Source: Xylanimonas allomyrinae (GTDB taxonomy: Bacteria > Actinomycetota > Actinomycetes > Actinomycetales > Cellulomonadaceae). Taken from it: 64,000 bases of DNA. Below the pieces are notes generated by a model. It had not been told where the DNA came from. It did no database searches and saw nothing but the letters and a program-made list of their open reading frames with translations. The stretch covers positions 2,418,001-2,482,000 of the forward strand of contig NZ_CP035495.1 of the NCBI RefSeq assembly GCF_004135345.1, in the 5' to 3' direction. Below, piece by piece: positions 24,516 through 34,208 of this stretch (position 1 is its first letter; each line of letters starts with the position of its first letter). Position numbers and translations under genes: made by a program.

Positions 24516-25346
24516 CTAGACCGGTTGCACGTCGGGGTATCGCACGGAACCGAGGGGGAAGATGTGGCCGCCGGCCTTCCGGTGGTCGGCCCGGCCCTCG
24601 GCATTGATGCCGAGGAAGATGCCGGTGGTCCGCATCTCGTACCCGAGGTCGTGCAGCCACACGCTTGCCACCGGGATGACGAACTCGCGGAAGCAGAACA
24701 GGTACAGGCCGTCGGCGAACTTCCACAGCGTCGACAGGTCGACGTCGCCGTGCCCGCGTTGCTCGCCCTGCAGGCACTGCCACGCGTAGCGCTCGGAGCT
24801 GAGGTACACGTGCTCGTACAGGTGGTGGGGGCTGTACCGGTAGATGTTGCGCACGCCGACCAGGTCGCGTGTCGGCGCGGGCTTGGCGCCGGTCACGGCG
24901 ACGCCCGCGAGTTCCCCGGCGGCGAACGTCTGCCCCACCTGCGGCACTCCCTCGGTCTTCTCCGGGGCGATCACCGAGTGGACGAGCAGTGCGCGGCCCG
25001 AGGTCTGCGACCAGATGACGGTCAGCGCCTCGCCGTCGCGCGAGGTGAAGGGAAGGCTGCAGAACATCACGTCCGCGCGCACGCGCACGGCGTCGTACGG
25101 GTCGGACGTGCCGCCGTCGGCGCCCAGCAGCGCCGCTGAGGTCCAGCGCACGGTCTCGGCGCCCAGGAACTCCAGGCGCAGGTTCACGCCGTCGTCGAAC
25201 GTCGCCTCGACGGTGCTGCCCGTCAGGTCCGCGGCGGGCAGGCGATAGGTGTCGATGCCGGCTGCGAAGTCGTCGTAGGTCCTCCACCTGGACGGGTCGG
25301 CGGCGTCGACCCGCGCGCCGACCTCGATCTGCTGAGCGGTGGTCAT
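24516..25346 (-). CDS. moaF: MoaF family protein
   Basis: 276 residues with two lipocalin-like repeats. The N-terminal half includes RWRTYDDFAAGIDTYRLPAA and LEFLGAETVRWTS. The C-terminal half has RNIYRYSPHHLYEHVYLSSE, FADGLYLFCFREFVIPVASV and GIFLGINAEGRADHRKAGGH, matching the MoaF N- and C-terminal domains. Despite the name, MoaF belongs to the Klebsiella monoamine regulon rather than to molybdopterin synthesis, and its reaction is unknown. It sits in a catabolic cluster between zinc ADH and SnoaL-like genes. The ATG at 25346 is used. Confidence 0.82.
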   Translation of the reverse strand: MTTAQQIEVGARVDAADPSRWRTYDDFAAGIDTYRLPAADLTGSTVEATFDDGVNLRLEFLGAETVRWTSAALLGADGGTSDPYDAVRVRADVMFCSLPFTSRDGEALTVIWSQTSGRALLVHSVIAPEKTEGVPQVGQTFAAGELAGVAVTGAKPAPTRDLVGVRNIYRYSPHHLYEHVYLSSERYAWQCLQGEQRGHGDVDLSTLWKFADGLYLFCFREFVIPVASVWLHDLGYEMRTTGIFLGINAEGRADHRKAGGHIFPLGSVRYPDVQPV

Positions 25347-25378
25347 CGTGCTCCTCACGTCGTTCCGGATCGTCCTGG

Positions 25379-26497
25379 TCACGCCGCGGGCGGGACCAGG
25401 ACTGCCTTGGTCAGTCCCTCGGTGCGCGCACGGACCGCTGCGAACGCCTTCTCGACGTCGCTCAGCGGGTAGACGTGCGTGATCAGCGAGGCGAACGGGA
25501 ACCGCCCCTGGGCGAGCAGGCCGAGCGAGCGCTCGTAGCCGCCCACGGCCAGGAAGGACGGCAGGATGTCGATCTCGCGGGTCAGGAGCATGTCGTCCGA
25601 CGCGAGTGCCAGCACCGACCCGGAGCCGCAGGCTCCGGCGAGCACCACGCGCCCGCCCCGCCGCACCGCCTGCACGGCGGTGGCCTGGGCCTCGACGGCC
25701 CCCGCGGCCTCGATGACGACGTCGGGCCCGCCGCCGAACCGCGCGCGGAGGTTCGCGACGAGCGCGGCCCCCCGCTCGGTGACGGTGGCGGTCGCGCCGA
25801 ACGCGCGGGCCAGCGCCCGGCGCTCTTGCCGCCCGCCGACGACGACGATCTCCGCCGCCCCCGCGGCCGAGGCGGCGGCCGCGGCGAGCAGGCCGATGGG
25901 TCCGGGGCCGATGATCACCACACGGTCGCCCAGCCCGACGCGCCCGCGTTCCACGGCGCGGACCGCGACCGCGAGCGGCTCGGCGAGCACGGCGGTCTCC
26001 AGGTCGAGGCCGTCCGGCACGCGGTGGACCACGCCCGCGCGGGGCACGAGCAGGTGCGTGGCGTACCCGCCGGAGTACGGGGCGGCGGTGCGCGGGATGT
26101 TCACGCCCATCTGCCGTCCTGCTCCGGGGTGGAGCGCGTGGTCGTCGAGCTCGCACAGGTTGTGCCGCCCCTCGCGGCACCGGTCGCAGCGGCCGCACGG
26201 GACGAGCATCTCGACGGCGACCGGGTCGCCCGTGTTCAGCCCGCGGTCGTCCTCGGGGCCGACGGCGTCCACGACGCCCACGAACTCGTGCCCCGGCACC
26301 AACGGGAACGGGTCACCGATGTGCCCGTCGAGCAGGTGCAGGTCCGTCGCGCAGATCCCCACGCTGGAGATCCGCACCACCAGCTCGCCCCGCCCGGGTA
26401 CCGGGGCCGGTGTCCGCTCGAGCGTCACCTGCCCCCGGGCTGGAAACACCACCTGGAGAGCGCCTTCGTCTTCGCGCACCACGACTTCGCGCACCAT
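25379..26497 (-). CDS. Zinc-dependent alcohol/polyol dehydrogenase (MDR family)
   Basis: 372 residues with GAGGAG 5 bases upstream of the ATG. Catalytic zinc ligands lie in GICATDLHLLDG and GHEFVGVVDAVG; the structural zinc is held by CGRCDRCREGRHNLC. The Rossmann motif GPGPIGLLAAAAASAAGA binds NAD(P). The arrangement is closest to threonine/sorbitol/alcohol dehydrogenases that oxidise secondary or polyol alcohols. The neighbouring GMC oxidoreductase and ABC importer suggest stepwise oxidation of an imported alcohol-bearing compound; the substrate cannot be read from sequence. Confidence 0.88.
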   Translation of the reverse strand: MVREVVVREDEGALQVVFPARGQVTLERTPAPVPGRGELVVRISSVGICATDLHLLDGHIGDPFPLVPGHEFVGVVDAVGPEDDRGLNTGDPVAVEMLVPCGRCDRCREGRHNLCELDDHALHPGAGRQMGVNIPRTAAPYSGGYATHLLVPRAGVVHRVPDGLDLETAVLAEPLAVAVRAVERGRVGLGDRVVIIGPGPIGLLAAAAASAAGAAEIVVVGGRQERRALARAFGATATVTERGAALVANLRARFGGGPDVVIEAAGAVEAQATAVQAVRRGGRVVLAGACGSGSVLALASDDMLLTREIDILPSFLAVGGYERSLGLLAQGRFPFASLITHVYPLSDVEKAFAAVRARTEGLTKAVLVPPAA

Positions 26498-26638
26498 CGC
26501 GTCTCCTCAGCGTCTGCCGACACGTCGATCTTTGCCGGGGTGGGTCGGCTCGGGCTTGCGCCTGCGCGCGCTCACGTTGCGTCCGCGCGCAGTGCCTGAC
26601 CGCCCAGGACGCCCGCCGGACCGCCGGCCCGCGCGCGC

Positions 26639-27598
26639 TCAGCGCAGCCGGGCACGGAACTCCGACGGCGTCTCGCCGTAGGTCGCCTTGAAGGTGCGGG
26701 AGAAGTGTGCGGCGTCCGCGAACGACCACCGTGTGGCGATGCCGGCGACCGTCTCGCCCGCGAGCGCCGGGTCTGCCAGGTCGGTGCGGCACCGTTCCAG
26801 CCGCCGCGTGCGGATGTACGACGACACGGACACCTCGGTGTGCTTGAACAGCAGGTGCAGCGACCGCACGGAGATGTAGTGCGCGTCGGCGATGGTGGTC
26901 GGCGACAGGTCCGGGTCGCCCAGATGCGCCTCGATGTAGGCGAGCACGTTCTCCAGGCGCTCGGCCGGAAGGCCGGTGCGCTCCTCCCCGAGCTGGTCGC
27001 GCAGCAGGATCGTCACGAGGTCCACCGCGTTGCGTGCCAGCCGCCACCCGGTGGAGGCGGTGACGAGCTGGAGGCGGCCGGCGAGCTGTGCGAGCACCGA
27101 CCCGACCATCTCACCGAGGGTGTCGTCGCGGCCCAGTGCGGTGGCCGTGAGGCGAGCGACCCTGTCGTCGGCGAGGTCCACGAGCCGCTTGGGGAACATC
27201 GCCACGATGGTGCGCATGTGGTCGTCGAAGACGAGCGTGTAGGGCCGGGTCGTGTCGTACACGGCCACGTCGCCGGGCTTGAGCACGACGTCGTGCCCGT
27301 CCTGGCAGATGTAGCCGGTGCCCTCGAGCATGAGGCTCGCCTTGTAGGCGGGCTCGGTGGTGGTCTCGCCGAGGAGCTTGCGCGTGCGCTCGACGACGTG
27401 CGGCACGGCCGCGATCTCCACGAGGCTGAAGCCTCGCAGCGTTGCGGCGCGGACCGCGGCGCTGAAGTGGTGCGCACGCTGGCTCGACACCTTCAGCGGC
27501 ACGAACGAGCGGTCGACCGTCGCCTGGAAGTCGGCGAACGATCCGATCCGCTGGAGCGGTGCGACCGCCCCGGACGGGGGCGCGTACGTGAAGGACAT
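26639..27598 (-). CDS. AraC-family transcriptional activator
   Basis: 319 residues; ATG at 27598 with GGAGG upstream. The N-terminal AraC_binding_2 (cupin-like) region reads GYICQDGHDVVLKPGDVAVY and DTTRPYTLVFDD. The C-terminal pair of helix-turn-helices is clear: DLSPTTIADAHYISVRSLHL and VAGIATRWSFADAAHFSRTF followed by KATYGETPSEFRARL. It is divergent from the ABC importer genes over 226 bp and upstream of ADH-moaF-snoaL on its own strand, so it probably controls both arms of the cluster in response to the imported compound. Confidence 0.88.
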   Translation of the reverse strand: MSFTYAPPSGAVAPLQRIGSFADFQATVDRSFVPLKVSSQRAHHFSAAVRAATLRGFSLVEIAAVPHVVERTRKLLGETTTEPAYKASLMLEGTGYICQDGHDVVLKPGDVAVYDTTRPYTLVFDDHMRTIVAMFPKRLVDLADDRVARLTATALGRDDTLGEMVGSVLAQLAGRLQLVTASTGWRLARNAVDLVTILLRDQLGEERTGLPAERLENVLAYIEAHLGDPDLSPTTIADAHYISVRSLHLLFKHTEVSVSSYIRTRRLERCRTDLADPALAGETVAGIATRWSFADAAHFSRTFKATYGETPSEFRARLR

Positions 27599-27824
27599 CT
27601 CTCACCTCCGGAAGGACCCATCGACTCTGATGTGACCGAGGTCACAGCGATCCTAGCCGGAACCCGTCCGGGGCTGGCCCGCCCCTCGATCACCGCTCAC
27701 CGGCGTGCACGGAACGACAACCGTCGTTCGCGCCGGTGCAATCCAGCGGTCTGCCCGCTCCGGTTCCCTGGCGCTGGCAGGGCGTGCGTTCATGCCCGCC
27801 CACGGTACGAAGGAGTACTGACCG

Positions 27825-29128
27825 ATGAATCGCATCCTCAAGGCTGCGGCCCCGCTCGGCGCCGTGACGCTCATCCTCTCCGGCTGCGTCTCCGAGACCG
27901 GCTCCGGCAGCACCGGAGGCGCGCCGGCCGTCAAGGCCGGCGACATCGCGTGCGGCCTTGGCACCGGCGAGAAGGCCACGGGAGAGCCGATCAAGGTCGC
28001 GGCGGTCGCCACGGCGTCGGGCGGCGTGGACTTCTCGTCCTCCCCAAGTCCGCCAAGGCCTACTTCGACTGCGTCAACGACAACGGCGGCATCAACGGCC
28101 GGCCGATCCAGTTCGAGTTCGGCGACGACGCCCTCGACCCGACCAAGACGGCGCAGCTCGCGGCCGGCTACGCGGCCGACACCGACGTCGTCGCGCTGGT
28201 CGGCGACGCGACCTTCGTGGGCTGCGATGTGGCGAACGTCGAGTATGCCAAGGCCGGCCTCTACTCGATCACCGGGGTGGGCGTGCCCCAGGCCTGCTTC
28301 GAGTCCTCGAACATCGCCCCGGTGAACGCGGGCCCCCGCACGTCGGCGCTGCACGTGGTGCAGTACTTCGAGCGGCAGGGCCAGGCGGACACGTTCTTCG
28401 CCATCGGCCTCAACACCCGCGGCAATGGCGACTGGGTGGCCGACGGCATCGCGAAGTACGCGAAGGAGGCCGGCATCGACCTGGTCGGCAACGTGCTGTC
28501 CGACCCGGCCGAGTCCAACTTCCTGCCGCTGGTCAGCCAGGTGAAGCAGGCCGCCCCGGCGAGCCTCGTGATCGCAGACCCGGCGCCGATCACGGCGTCG
28601 ATCCTCGCGGCCGCAGAGCAGCAGGACGCCAAGGGCGACATCCCGTGGGCCTGCACGGCCTCGTGCTACGACGCCCAGTTCGGCACGCAGATCGGCGACT
28701 ACTGGGAGGGGTTCGTGGCCAACTCCGAGCTGGCGCTGGTCACGGCCGACGGGAAGGACTCGAACGCCTGGCGCGCCGGCATGGACCAGTACGCCGCCCC
28801 GGACGCGCCGCGCGACACGTTCAGCCAGGCCGGCTGGCTCGCGGCGAAGATCTTCGTCGACGCCCTGCTGCCGCTCGACGCGGACACCCTGGACCGCACG
28901 ACGGTGTCCGACGCGCTGCTCGGGGTCAAGGGCTACACCTCCGACCTGCTGTGCTCCCCCTGGTACTTCGGGGTGGCCGACGAGCACCACGCCAACCACG
29001 CCACGCGCATGGCGAAGATCGAGAACGGCCAGTACGTCGAGCTCGAGGGCTGCCAGGACGTCGCCGACCCCGACATGGCCGGCATCCTCGAGCGCGAGCA
29101 GTCCGAGGGCCTGCTCGTCGCCGGCTGA
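27825..29128 (+). pseudogene. Branched-chain-type ABC transporter substrate-binding lipoprotein, single-base frameshift
   Basis: The ATG at 27825 (AAGGAG upstream) starts a lipoprotein signal with lipobox LSGC. The frame is lost after GGVDFSSS. Adding one C to the run at 28042-28045 restores PKSAKAYFDCVNDNGGINGR followed by PIQFEFGDDALDPTKTAQLA, a Peripla_BP_6 (LivJ-like) fold with many aromatic ligand contacts, through to the TGA at 29128: 434 residues, normal length. It would deliver a small ligand to the LivHMGF complex 9 bp downstream. The lesion looks like a homopolymer error, since all downstream genes are intact. Confidence 0.82.
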
Positions 29129-29137
29129 GGCCGCCCG

Positions 29138-30010
29138 ATGAACCTGCTTCCCTTCGTCGTCGCCGGGCTCGTCATCGGGTCGGTGTACGCGCTGTCCGGC
29201 GTCGGGGTCCTGGTGCTCTACCGCACCACGGGCGTACTGAACTTCGCCCACGGTGCCCTCGGCGCCCTGGCGGCGATGCTGGCGTGGCAGACCATCGGGC
29301 TGCGGATGCAGCCCCCGGTCGCGATCGCCGTCGGCGTCGCGGCGGGGGCTGCGGTCGCCCTGCTGTTCGGGCTGGTCGCCGGGCCGTTCCTCGCCCGGAT
29401 CGACCCGCTGCGCAAGGCGATCGCGACCCTCGGCCTGGCCCTCGCCCTGCTGGGCGTGATGCTGTTCACCTGGAACGACAAGGCGCGCACGCTGCGGCTG
29501 GACACCAGCCGGATCTCGTTCGGGATCGCCGGCGCCCGGGTCAACCTCACGCAGATCATCTGCCTGGTGCTGGCGCTGCTCGTCGTGGTCGGCACGCTCA
29601 GCGCGCTGCGCTGGACCTCGGTCGGCACCTCGATGCGAGCCCTGGCCAGCGACCGTGAGCTCGCCGCCGTCGTGGGCACCAACGTGCGCCTGGTGGAGAA
29701 CCTGGCCTGGGCGATCTCCGGCGCCATCGCCGGAGTCTCCGGCGTCCTCCTGGCCGATCAGACCCGCCTGGAGCCCGCCTTCCTCACCTTCCTCATCATC
29801 CCGGAGCTTGCCGCCGTGGTCATCGGTCGGTTCACCTCGCTGTGGCTGACCCTCGCCGGCGGCCTCGCCATCGGGCTGGGGCAGTCGCTGGTCTCCGCCT
29901 ATCCGTCGGTCAGCGCGTTCAGCACGGCCGTGCCGTTCGTCGTCGCGACGCTCGTGATCCTGGCCGCCACCAGGCGCCGCCCCGTCACCGTGGCGGTGGT
30001 GCGCGCATGA
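29138..30010 (+). CDS. livH: Branched-chain amino acid-type ABC permease (LivH)
   Basis: 290 residues, hydrophobic throughout with about eight spans. The opening VVAGLVIGSVYALSGVGVLV and LYRTTGVLNFAHGALGALAA are the LivH signature, and ALASDRELAAVVGTNVRLVE is the EAA-like loop that contacts the ATPases. It sits 9 bp after the substrate-binding protein gene and overlaps livM by 4 bp (ATGA). The transported ligand need not be an amino acid; this class also carries amides, urea and aromatic acids. Confidence 0.9.
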   Translation: MNLLPFVVAGLVIGSVYALSGVGVLVLYRTTGVLNFAHGALGALAAMLAWQTIGLRMQPPVAIAVGVAAGAAVALLFGLVAGPFLARIDPLRKAIATLGLALALLGVMLFTWNDKARTLRLDTSRISFGIAGARVNLTQIICLVLALLVVVGTLSALRWTSVGTSMRALASDRELAAVVGTNVRLVENLAWAISGAIAGVSGVLLADQTRLEPAFLTFLIIPELAAVVIGRFTSLWLTLAGGLAIGLGQSLVSAYPSVSAFSTAVPFVVATLVILAATRRRPVTVAVVRA

Positions 30011-31107
30011 CCACCCTGACCCTCAAGCGGCCCGACGTGCGCGGCGCCCTCGTCGGGCTCGTCGTCGGCCTCGTCGTGGTAGCCGTCCTGCCTGCCGTCC
30101 CCGGCATCGGCAGCGGGCTCTCGCTGCGCACGCTCACCGTCAGTGCCATCTACTCCCTCGCTGCGGCCGGGGTCGGCGTGCTGTACGGGCGCCTCGGGCT
30201 CGTCTCGATCATGCAGGTGGGCCTGGTCGCCGTGGGCGGCTGGGTGAACCTGCGGATCTACCACGCCACCCACCTGCCGTTCGAGGTGGTCATGCTCCTC
30301 GCGGCACTGGTCACCGCGGTCATCGGCACGCTCGTGGGCCTGCCCGCGCTGCGCCTGTCCGGCCTCAGCCTGGCGATCGCGACGCTCATGGTGGCCGGGG
30401 CGCTCGAGGTGCTGGTCACCTACGCCGGCTTCCCCAACGGCGGCGACGGCTACCTCGGCCGCGTCTCGGGCGGCACGCTCGCAGTGATCATGCCGCGGCC
30501 CGGCCTCGGCGAGTCCGACGCCGCGTTCTTCCGGTACGTCGGCGTGGTCGTCGTCATCGTCTTCGCCGTGCTGCGCTGGCTGCTCATGGTGCGGCCCGGC
30601 CGCACCTGGGCGGCGATCCGGCAGGGCGAGGCGGGCGCCGTGTCGCTCGGCATCAACACCGTCGCGCACCGCCTCTTCGCCCTGGCCGTGACCAGCTTCG
30701 TCACCGGCATCGCGGGCGCCCTGCTCGCGGCGACGTCGGGCATCCTCGACCCCGCCTCGTTCAAGGCCCAGCAGTCGGTGCTGCTGTTCGCCACGGTGCT
30801 CATCGGCGGCACGTTCTCGCTGTTCGGCGCGGTGATCGGTGGCCTGTTCTTCTACGCCGTGCCTCAGCTGCTCAACGCCGCGGGCCTCAACGGCAACCTC
30901 GTCTTCGTCGTGCTCGGCCTGGGGCTGGTGCAGGCCATCACCACGGCGCAGGCCGGGATCGCCGGCCAGCTCGGCGGGCTCTGGCGCCGGCTGTCCCGGC
31001 CACGGCGGCCGCGAGCCGACGACGCCCCGCCCGCCGGCCCGACGTCGGCGCCGACGTCGCGGGACCCCGCCGCCCCCGACTCGAGCGGCACGGAGGTGAC
31101 CGCATGA
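30007..31107 (+). CDS. livM: Branched-chain amino acid-type ABC permease (LivM)
   Basis: 366 residues. Membrane spans begin near residue 14 (LVGLVVGLVVVAVLPAVPGI), with SAIYSLAAAGVGVLYGRLGL and the conserved coupling region RTWAAIRQGEAGAVSLGIN. It ends in a Pro/Ala-rich cytoplasmic tail of about 40 residues (PPAGPTSAPTSRDPAAPDSS) that is longer than usual. The start overlaps the livH stop and its stop overlaps the livG start, both by 4 bp. Confidence 0.9.
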   Translation: MTTLTLKRPDVRGALVGLVVGLVVVAVLPAVPGIGSGLSLRTLTVSAIYSLAAAGVGVLYGRLGLVSIMQVGLVAVGGWVNLRIYHATHLPFEVVMLLAALVTAVIGTLVGLPALRLSGLSLAIATLMVAGALEVLVTYAGFPNGGDGYLGRVSGGTLAVIMPRPGLGESDAAFFRYVGVVVVIVFAVLRWLLMVRPGRTWAAIRQGEAGAVSLGINTVAHRLFALAVTSFVTGIAGALLAATSGILDPASFKAQQSVLLFATVLIGGTFSLFGAVIGGLFFYAVPQLLNAAGLNGNLVFVVLGLGLVQAITTAQAGIAGQLGGLWRRLSRPRRPRADDAPPAGPTSAPTSRDPAAPDSSGTEVTA

Positions 31108-31814
31108 CCCTCACGCTGTCCGGGATCACGGTGCGCTACGGCGGCGTCACCCCGCTCGACGACGTCTCCATGACCTTCGAGTCCGGCGTCTGCGGGATCA
31201 TCGGCCCCAACGGTGCGGGCAAGACCACCACGTTCAACGTGCTGTCGGGGTTTGCCCTGCCCGCGGCGGGCACCGTGGACCTCGACGGCGACGACCTGCT
31301 CGCGGTCGCCCCGCACCGCCGCGCCCGCTGGGGGCTGCGTCGCTCGTTCCAGCAGGTTCAGGTGGTGCGCACCCTCACCGCCCGCGAGAACGTGCTGCTC
31401 GCCGCCGAGCACTCCGGGGCCGGGGCCACCGACGTCGACCGCGCCCTGGACTACGTAGGGCTGACGCGGGTGCACCGCCACGGCTCCGAGCTGACCCAGT
31501 TCGAGCGCCGGCTTGTGGACCTCGCCACCTGCGTGGTCGGCTCGCCGCGCCTGGTGCTGCTGGACGAGCCCGCCGCCGGGCTCGACCCGGGCGAGTCGGA
31601 CCAGCTGCTCGGACTCATCACCCAGATCCCCGCGCAGGTGGGCGCGCTGGTGCTGCTCGTCGACCACGACATGGACCTGGTGCGCGCCGCGTGCGCCAAC
31701 GTCGTCGTGCTCGACTTCGGCAAGCGCATCGCTGCGGGACCCACCCTCGAGGTGCTCGCCTCGCCCCCGGTGCGCAAGGCGTACCTGGGCATCGACGAGG
31801 AGGTGTCCGCGTGA
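31104..31814 (+). CDS. livG: ABC transporter ATP-binding protein (LivG)
   Basis: 236 residues. Walker A is GPNGAGKTTTFNV near residue 35. Walker B is RLVLLDEPAAGLDPGES near residue 150, followed by LLVDHDMDLVR with the switch His. The signature region is atypical: ELTQFERRLVDLATCVVGSP replaces the usual LSYGQQR block, so the LSGGQ-type motif is weak. That is notable in an otherwise complete cassette. It is coupled by 4-bp overlaps to livM and livF. Confidence 0.88.
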   Translation: MTLTLSGITVRYGGVTPLDDVSMTFESGVCGIIGPNGAGKTTTFNVLSGFALPAAGTVDLDGDDLLAVAPHRRARWGLRRSFQQVQVVRTLTARENVLLAAEHSGAGATDVDRALDYVGLTRVHRHGSELTQFERRLVDLATCVVGSPRLVLLDEPAAGLDPGESDQLLGLITQIPAQVGALVLLVDHDMDLVRAACANVVVLDFGKRIAAGPTLEVLASPPVRKAYLGIDEEVSA

Positions 31815-32524
31815 CCACCCTGGAGCTCCACGGGCTGCGCGTCCGCCGCGGCGGACGCGACGTCGTCCACGGGATCGACCTGACGGTCAACGAGGGCGAG
31901 GTGACCGCACTGCTCGGGGCGAACGGCGCGGGCAAGTCCTCGACCGTCCTCGGCGTCGCAGGCCTCGAACGGGACACTGCAGGGTCGGTGACCGTGGACG
32001 GCACCCCGATCCGCGGCCTGGCCCCCAATCGCGTGCGGCGTGCCGGGGTGGCCACCATGCAGGAAGGGCACCGGGTGTTCGGGGACATCTCGGTGGCCGA
32101 CAACCTGCGCATCGCCGCGCTGCTCCTGCCCTCACCGGCCCGCAGCGGGGCGGTGGAGGAGGTGCTCGCGCTCTTCCCCGAGCTCGAGACCCTGGCCGAC
32201 AGGCCGGCCGGGTCCCTGTCCGGAGGGCAGCAGCAGATGCTCGCCCTCGCCACGGCCCTCGCCGCGCGGCCGCGATTCCTGGTGATCGACGAGATGTCGC
32301 TCGGCCTCGCTCCCCTCGTCGTCGCCCGGCTGGTGCCCGCGCTGCGGCAGGTGGCCGAGAGCGGCGTCGGCGTGCTGCTCATCGAACAGTTCACCCAGGT
32401 CGCGCTCGAGCTGGCCACCCGCGTGACCGTGCTCGCCCAGGGGCTCGTGACGCTCGAGGCCCCGGCGTCCGAGCTGCGGGCACACCCCGAACGGCTCACC
32501 GCCGCGTACCGACTGACGGCATGA
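31811..32524 (+). CDS. livF: ABC transporter ATP-binding protein (LivF)
   Basis: 237 residues from GTG at 31811, overlapping the livG stop. Walker A is GANGAGKSSTVLG, the signature is SLSGGQQQMLALATALAARP, Walker B is RFLVIDEMSLGLAPL, and LLIEQFTQVALELA carries the H-loop position as Gln, typical of LivF-like ATPases. It completes the importer SBP-LivH-LivM-LivG-LivF. The GMC oxidoreductase starts 20 bp later and is probably in the same transcript. Confidence 0.9.
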   Translation: MTTLELHGLRVRRGGRDVVHGIDLTVNEGEVTALLGANGAGKSSTVLGVAGLERDTAGSVTVDGTPIRGLAPNRVRRAGVATMQEGHRVFGDISVADNLRIAALLLPSPARSGAVEEVLALFPELETLADRPAGSLSGGQQQMLALATALAARPRFLVIDEMSLGLAPLVVARLVPALRQVAESGVGVLLIEQFTQVALELATRVTVLAQGLVTLEAPASELRAHPERLTAAYRLTA

Positions 32525-32544
32525 CCTATCGAGAGGAGACGGCG

Positions 32545-34041
32545 ATGACCGAGTACGACGTTCTCGTGGTGGGAGCAGGGACGGCAGGAAGCATCGTGGG
32601 ACGCCGCCTGGCGGATGCCGGACGCACCGTCGCGATTCTCGAGGCCGGCGGGACCAACCGCGACGACGCGGTCCAGGACGTCAGCCGCCTGCTCCAGCTG
32701 TGGCACACCGAGAAGGACTGGGACTACTTCACGGTGCCGCAGCAGCACGCCGCCGGGCGCCGCCTCCACCTTCCGCGCGGCAAGGTGCTGGGCGGCTCGC
32801 ACTCCCTCAACGCGGCGATCTGGGTGCGGTGCGCCCCGCAGGACTTCGACGGCTGGGCCGCAGAGGGGTGCACCGGCTGGTCCTGGGCCGACGTCGAACC
32901 TGTGTACCGGCGCATCGAGGACTGGCACGGCGACGCCGACCCGGCCCGCGGCACCGACGGCCCGCTGCCGGTGGCCCCCAACGAGCCGCTGCACCCGGTG
33001 CAGCAGTCGATCCTCAAGGCCGCCGGACAGGCGGGCCTGCCGGTGAACGCCGACTACAACGTGGGCCCGCTCGACGGCATCGCCGTCCAGCAGGTCACCG
33101 TGGCCGGCGGCGAGCGCATCACGACGTGGGACGCCTACGCCGCACCCGCCGTCGCCGAGGGACGGCTCACCCTGCTCACCGGCGCCCTCGTCCACCGTGT
33201 GCTGTTCGACGGCGCTCGCGCCACGGGCGTCGAGCTGGCCGACGGCCAGGTGCTCACCGCGGGCACGGTGGTGCTCTCGGCCGGGGCAGAGGGCAGCGCC
33301 GAGATCCTGCTGCGGTCCGGCGTCGGGCCCGCCGAGCACCTGACCGACGTCGGCATCGACGTCGTGGCCGACCTGCCCGTGGGCGAGAACCTGCACGACC
33401 ACTGGCTCGTGCCGGTGATCTTCTCGACCGGGCGCGAGGTCGAGCCCCCGGCCCCGCAGCGCAGCGTGACACAGACGCACTGGTTCTGGCGCTCCTCCCC
33501 CGACCTCGACGTGCCGGACACGCAACCGATCACCTTCTCCGTGCCGATGCTCGAGCCCGACATGGAGCCGATCCCGTGGGGCTTCACGCTCGCGGCAGGC
33601 GTGGTCGCCACCAAGTCGCGCGGCACCGTGCGCCTCGCCTCCGCCGACCCCGCGGACGGGCTGCTCATCGACCCGCAGGTGCTCTCCGACGAGCGTGACG
33701 TCGCCGCGCTGCTCGCCTCGGTGAAACAGTGCCTCGAGGTCGCCGCCCAGCCCGCGCTGGCCGAGGACTGGAAGGCCCGGCCGCACTACCCGTCGGCCGG
33801 GCTGAGCGACGAGGACCTCGTCGCGTACGTCCGCCAGCGCGTCATCACCTACCACCACCAGGTGGGCACCTGCCGCATGGGAACCGACGAGCGGGCCGTC
33901 GTCGACCCGACCCTGCGCGTGCGGGGGCTCGACGGGCTCGTGGTCGCAGACGCCTCCATCATGCCCACCGTGACGACCGGCAACACCAACGCGCCCGCAG
34001 CGGTCATCGGAGAGAAGGCGGCCGACTTCCTGATCTCGTGA
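32545..34041 (+). CDS. GMC family FAD-dependent oxidoreductase
   Basis: 498 residues. The ATG at 32545 follows GAGAGGAGA by 6 bases and is preferred over an ATG at 32521. The FAD-binding motif is [20 protein letters not shown], the GMC signature block is [20 protein letters not shown], and the C-terminal active-site region contains [20 protein letters not shown] (catalytic His) and [20 protein letters not shown] (Asn). The family oxidises primary or secondary alcohols such as choline, glucose or aryl alcohols. Fusion to an importer operon suggests it acts on the imported substrate. Confidence 0.88.
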   Translation: MTEYDVLVVGAGTAGSIVGRRLADAGRTVAILEAGGTNRDDAVQDVSRLLQLWHTEKDWDYFTVPQQHAAGRRLHLPRGKVLGGSHSLNAAIWVRCAPQDFDGWAAEGCTGWSWADVEPVYRRIEDWHGDADPARGTDGPLPVAPNEPLHPVQQSILKAAGQAGLPVNADYNVGPLDGIAVQQVTVAGGERITTWDAYAAPAVAEGRLTLLTGALVHRVLFDGARATGVELADGQVLTAGTVVLSAGAEGSAEILLRSGVGPAEHLTDVGIDVVADLPVGENLHDHWLVPVIFSTGREVEPPAPQRSVTQTHWFWRSSPDLDVPDTQPITFSVPMLEPDMEPIPWGFTLAAGVVATKSRGTVRLASADPADGLLIDPQVLSDERDVAALLASVKQCLEVAAQPALAEDWKARPHYPSAGLSDEDLVAYVRQRVITYHHQVGTCRMGTDERAVVDPTLRVRGLDGLVVADASIMPTVTTGNTNAPAAVIGEKAADFLIS

Positions 34042-34208
34042 TCCGTCGTCTCGGCTCATCCCCGGGGCCGCGGGCGGCCTCCGGGTGGCGCTGCCGCGAC
34101 CGGCCGACCTGTACGGCGATCGACTCTGGCGCGCTCTGGCGGACTTCGCGCGTTGTCAACCTGTCTGGAGTCGTTGGAGTTCGCTCCGGTCGCGCGCGCT
34201 GCGCGCGC

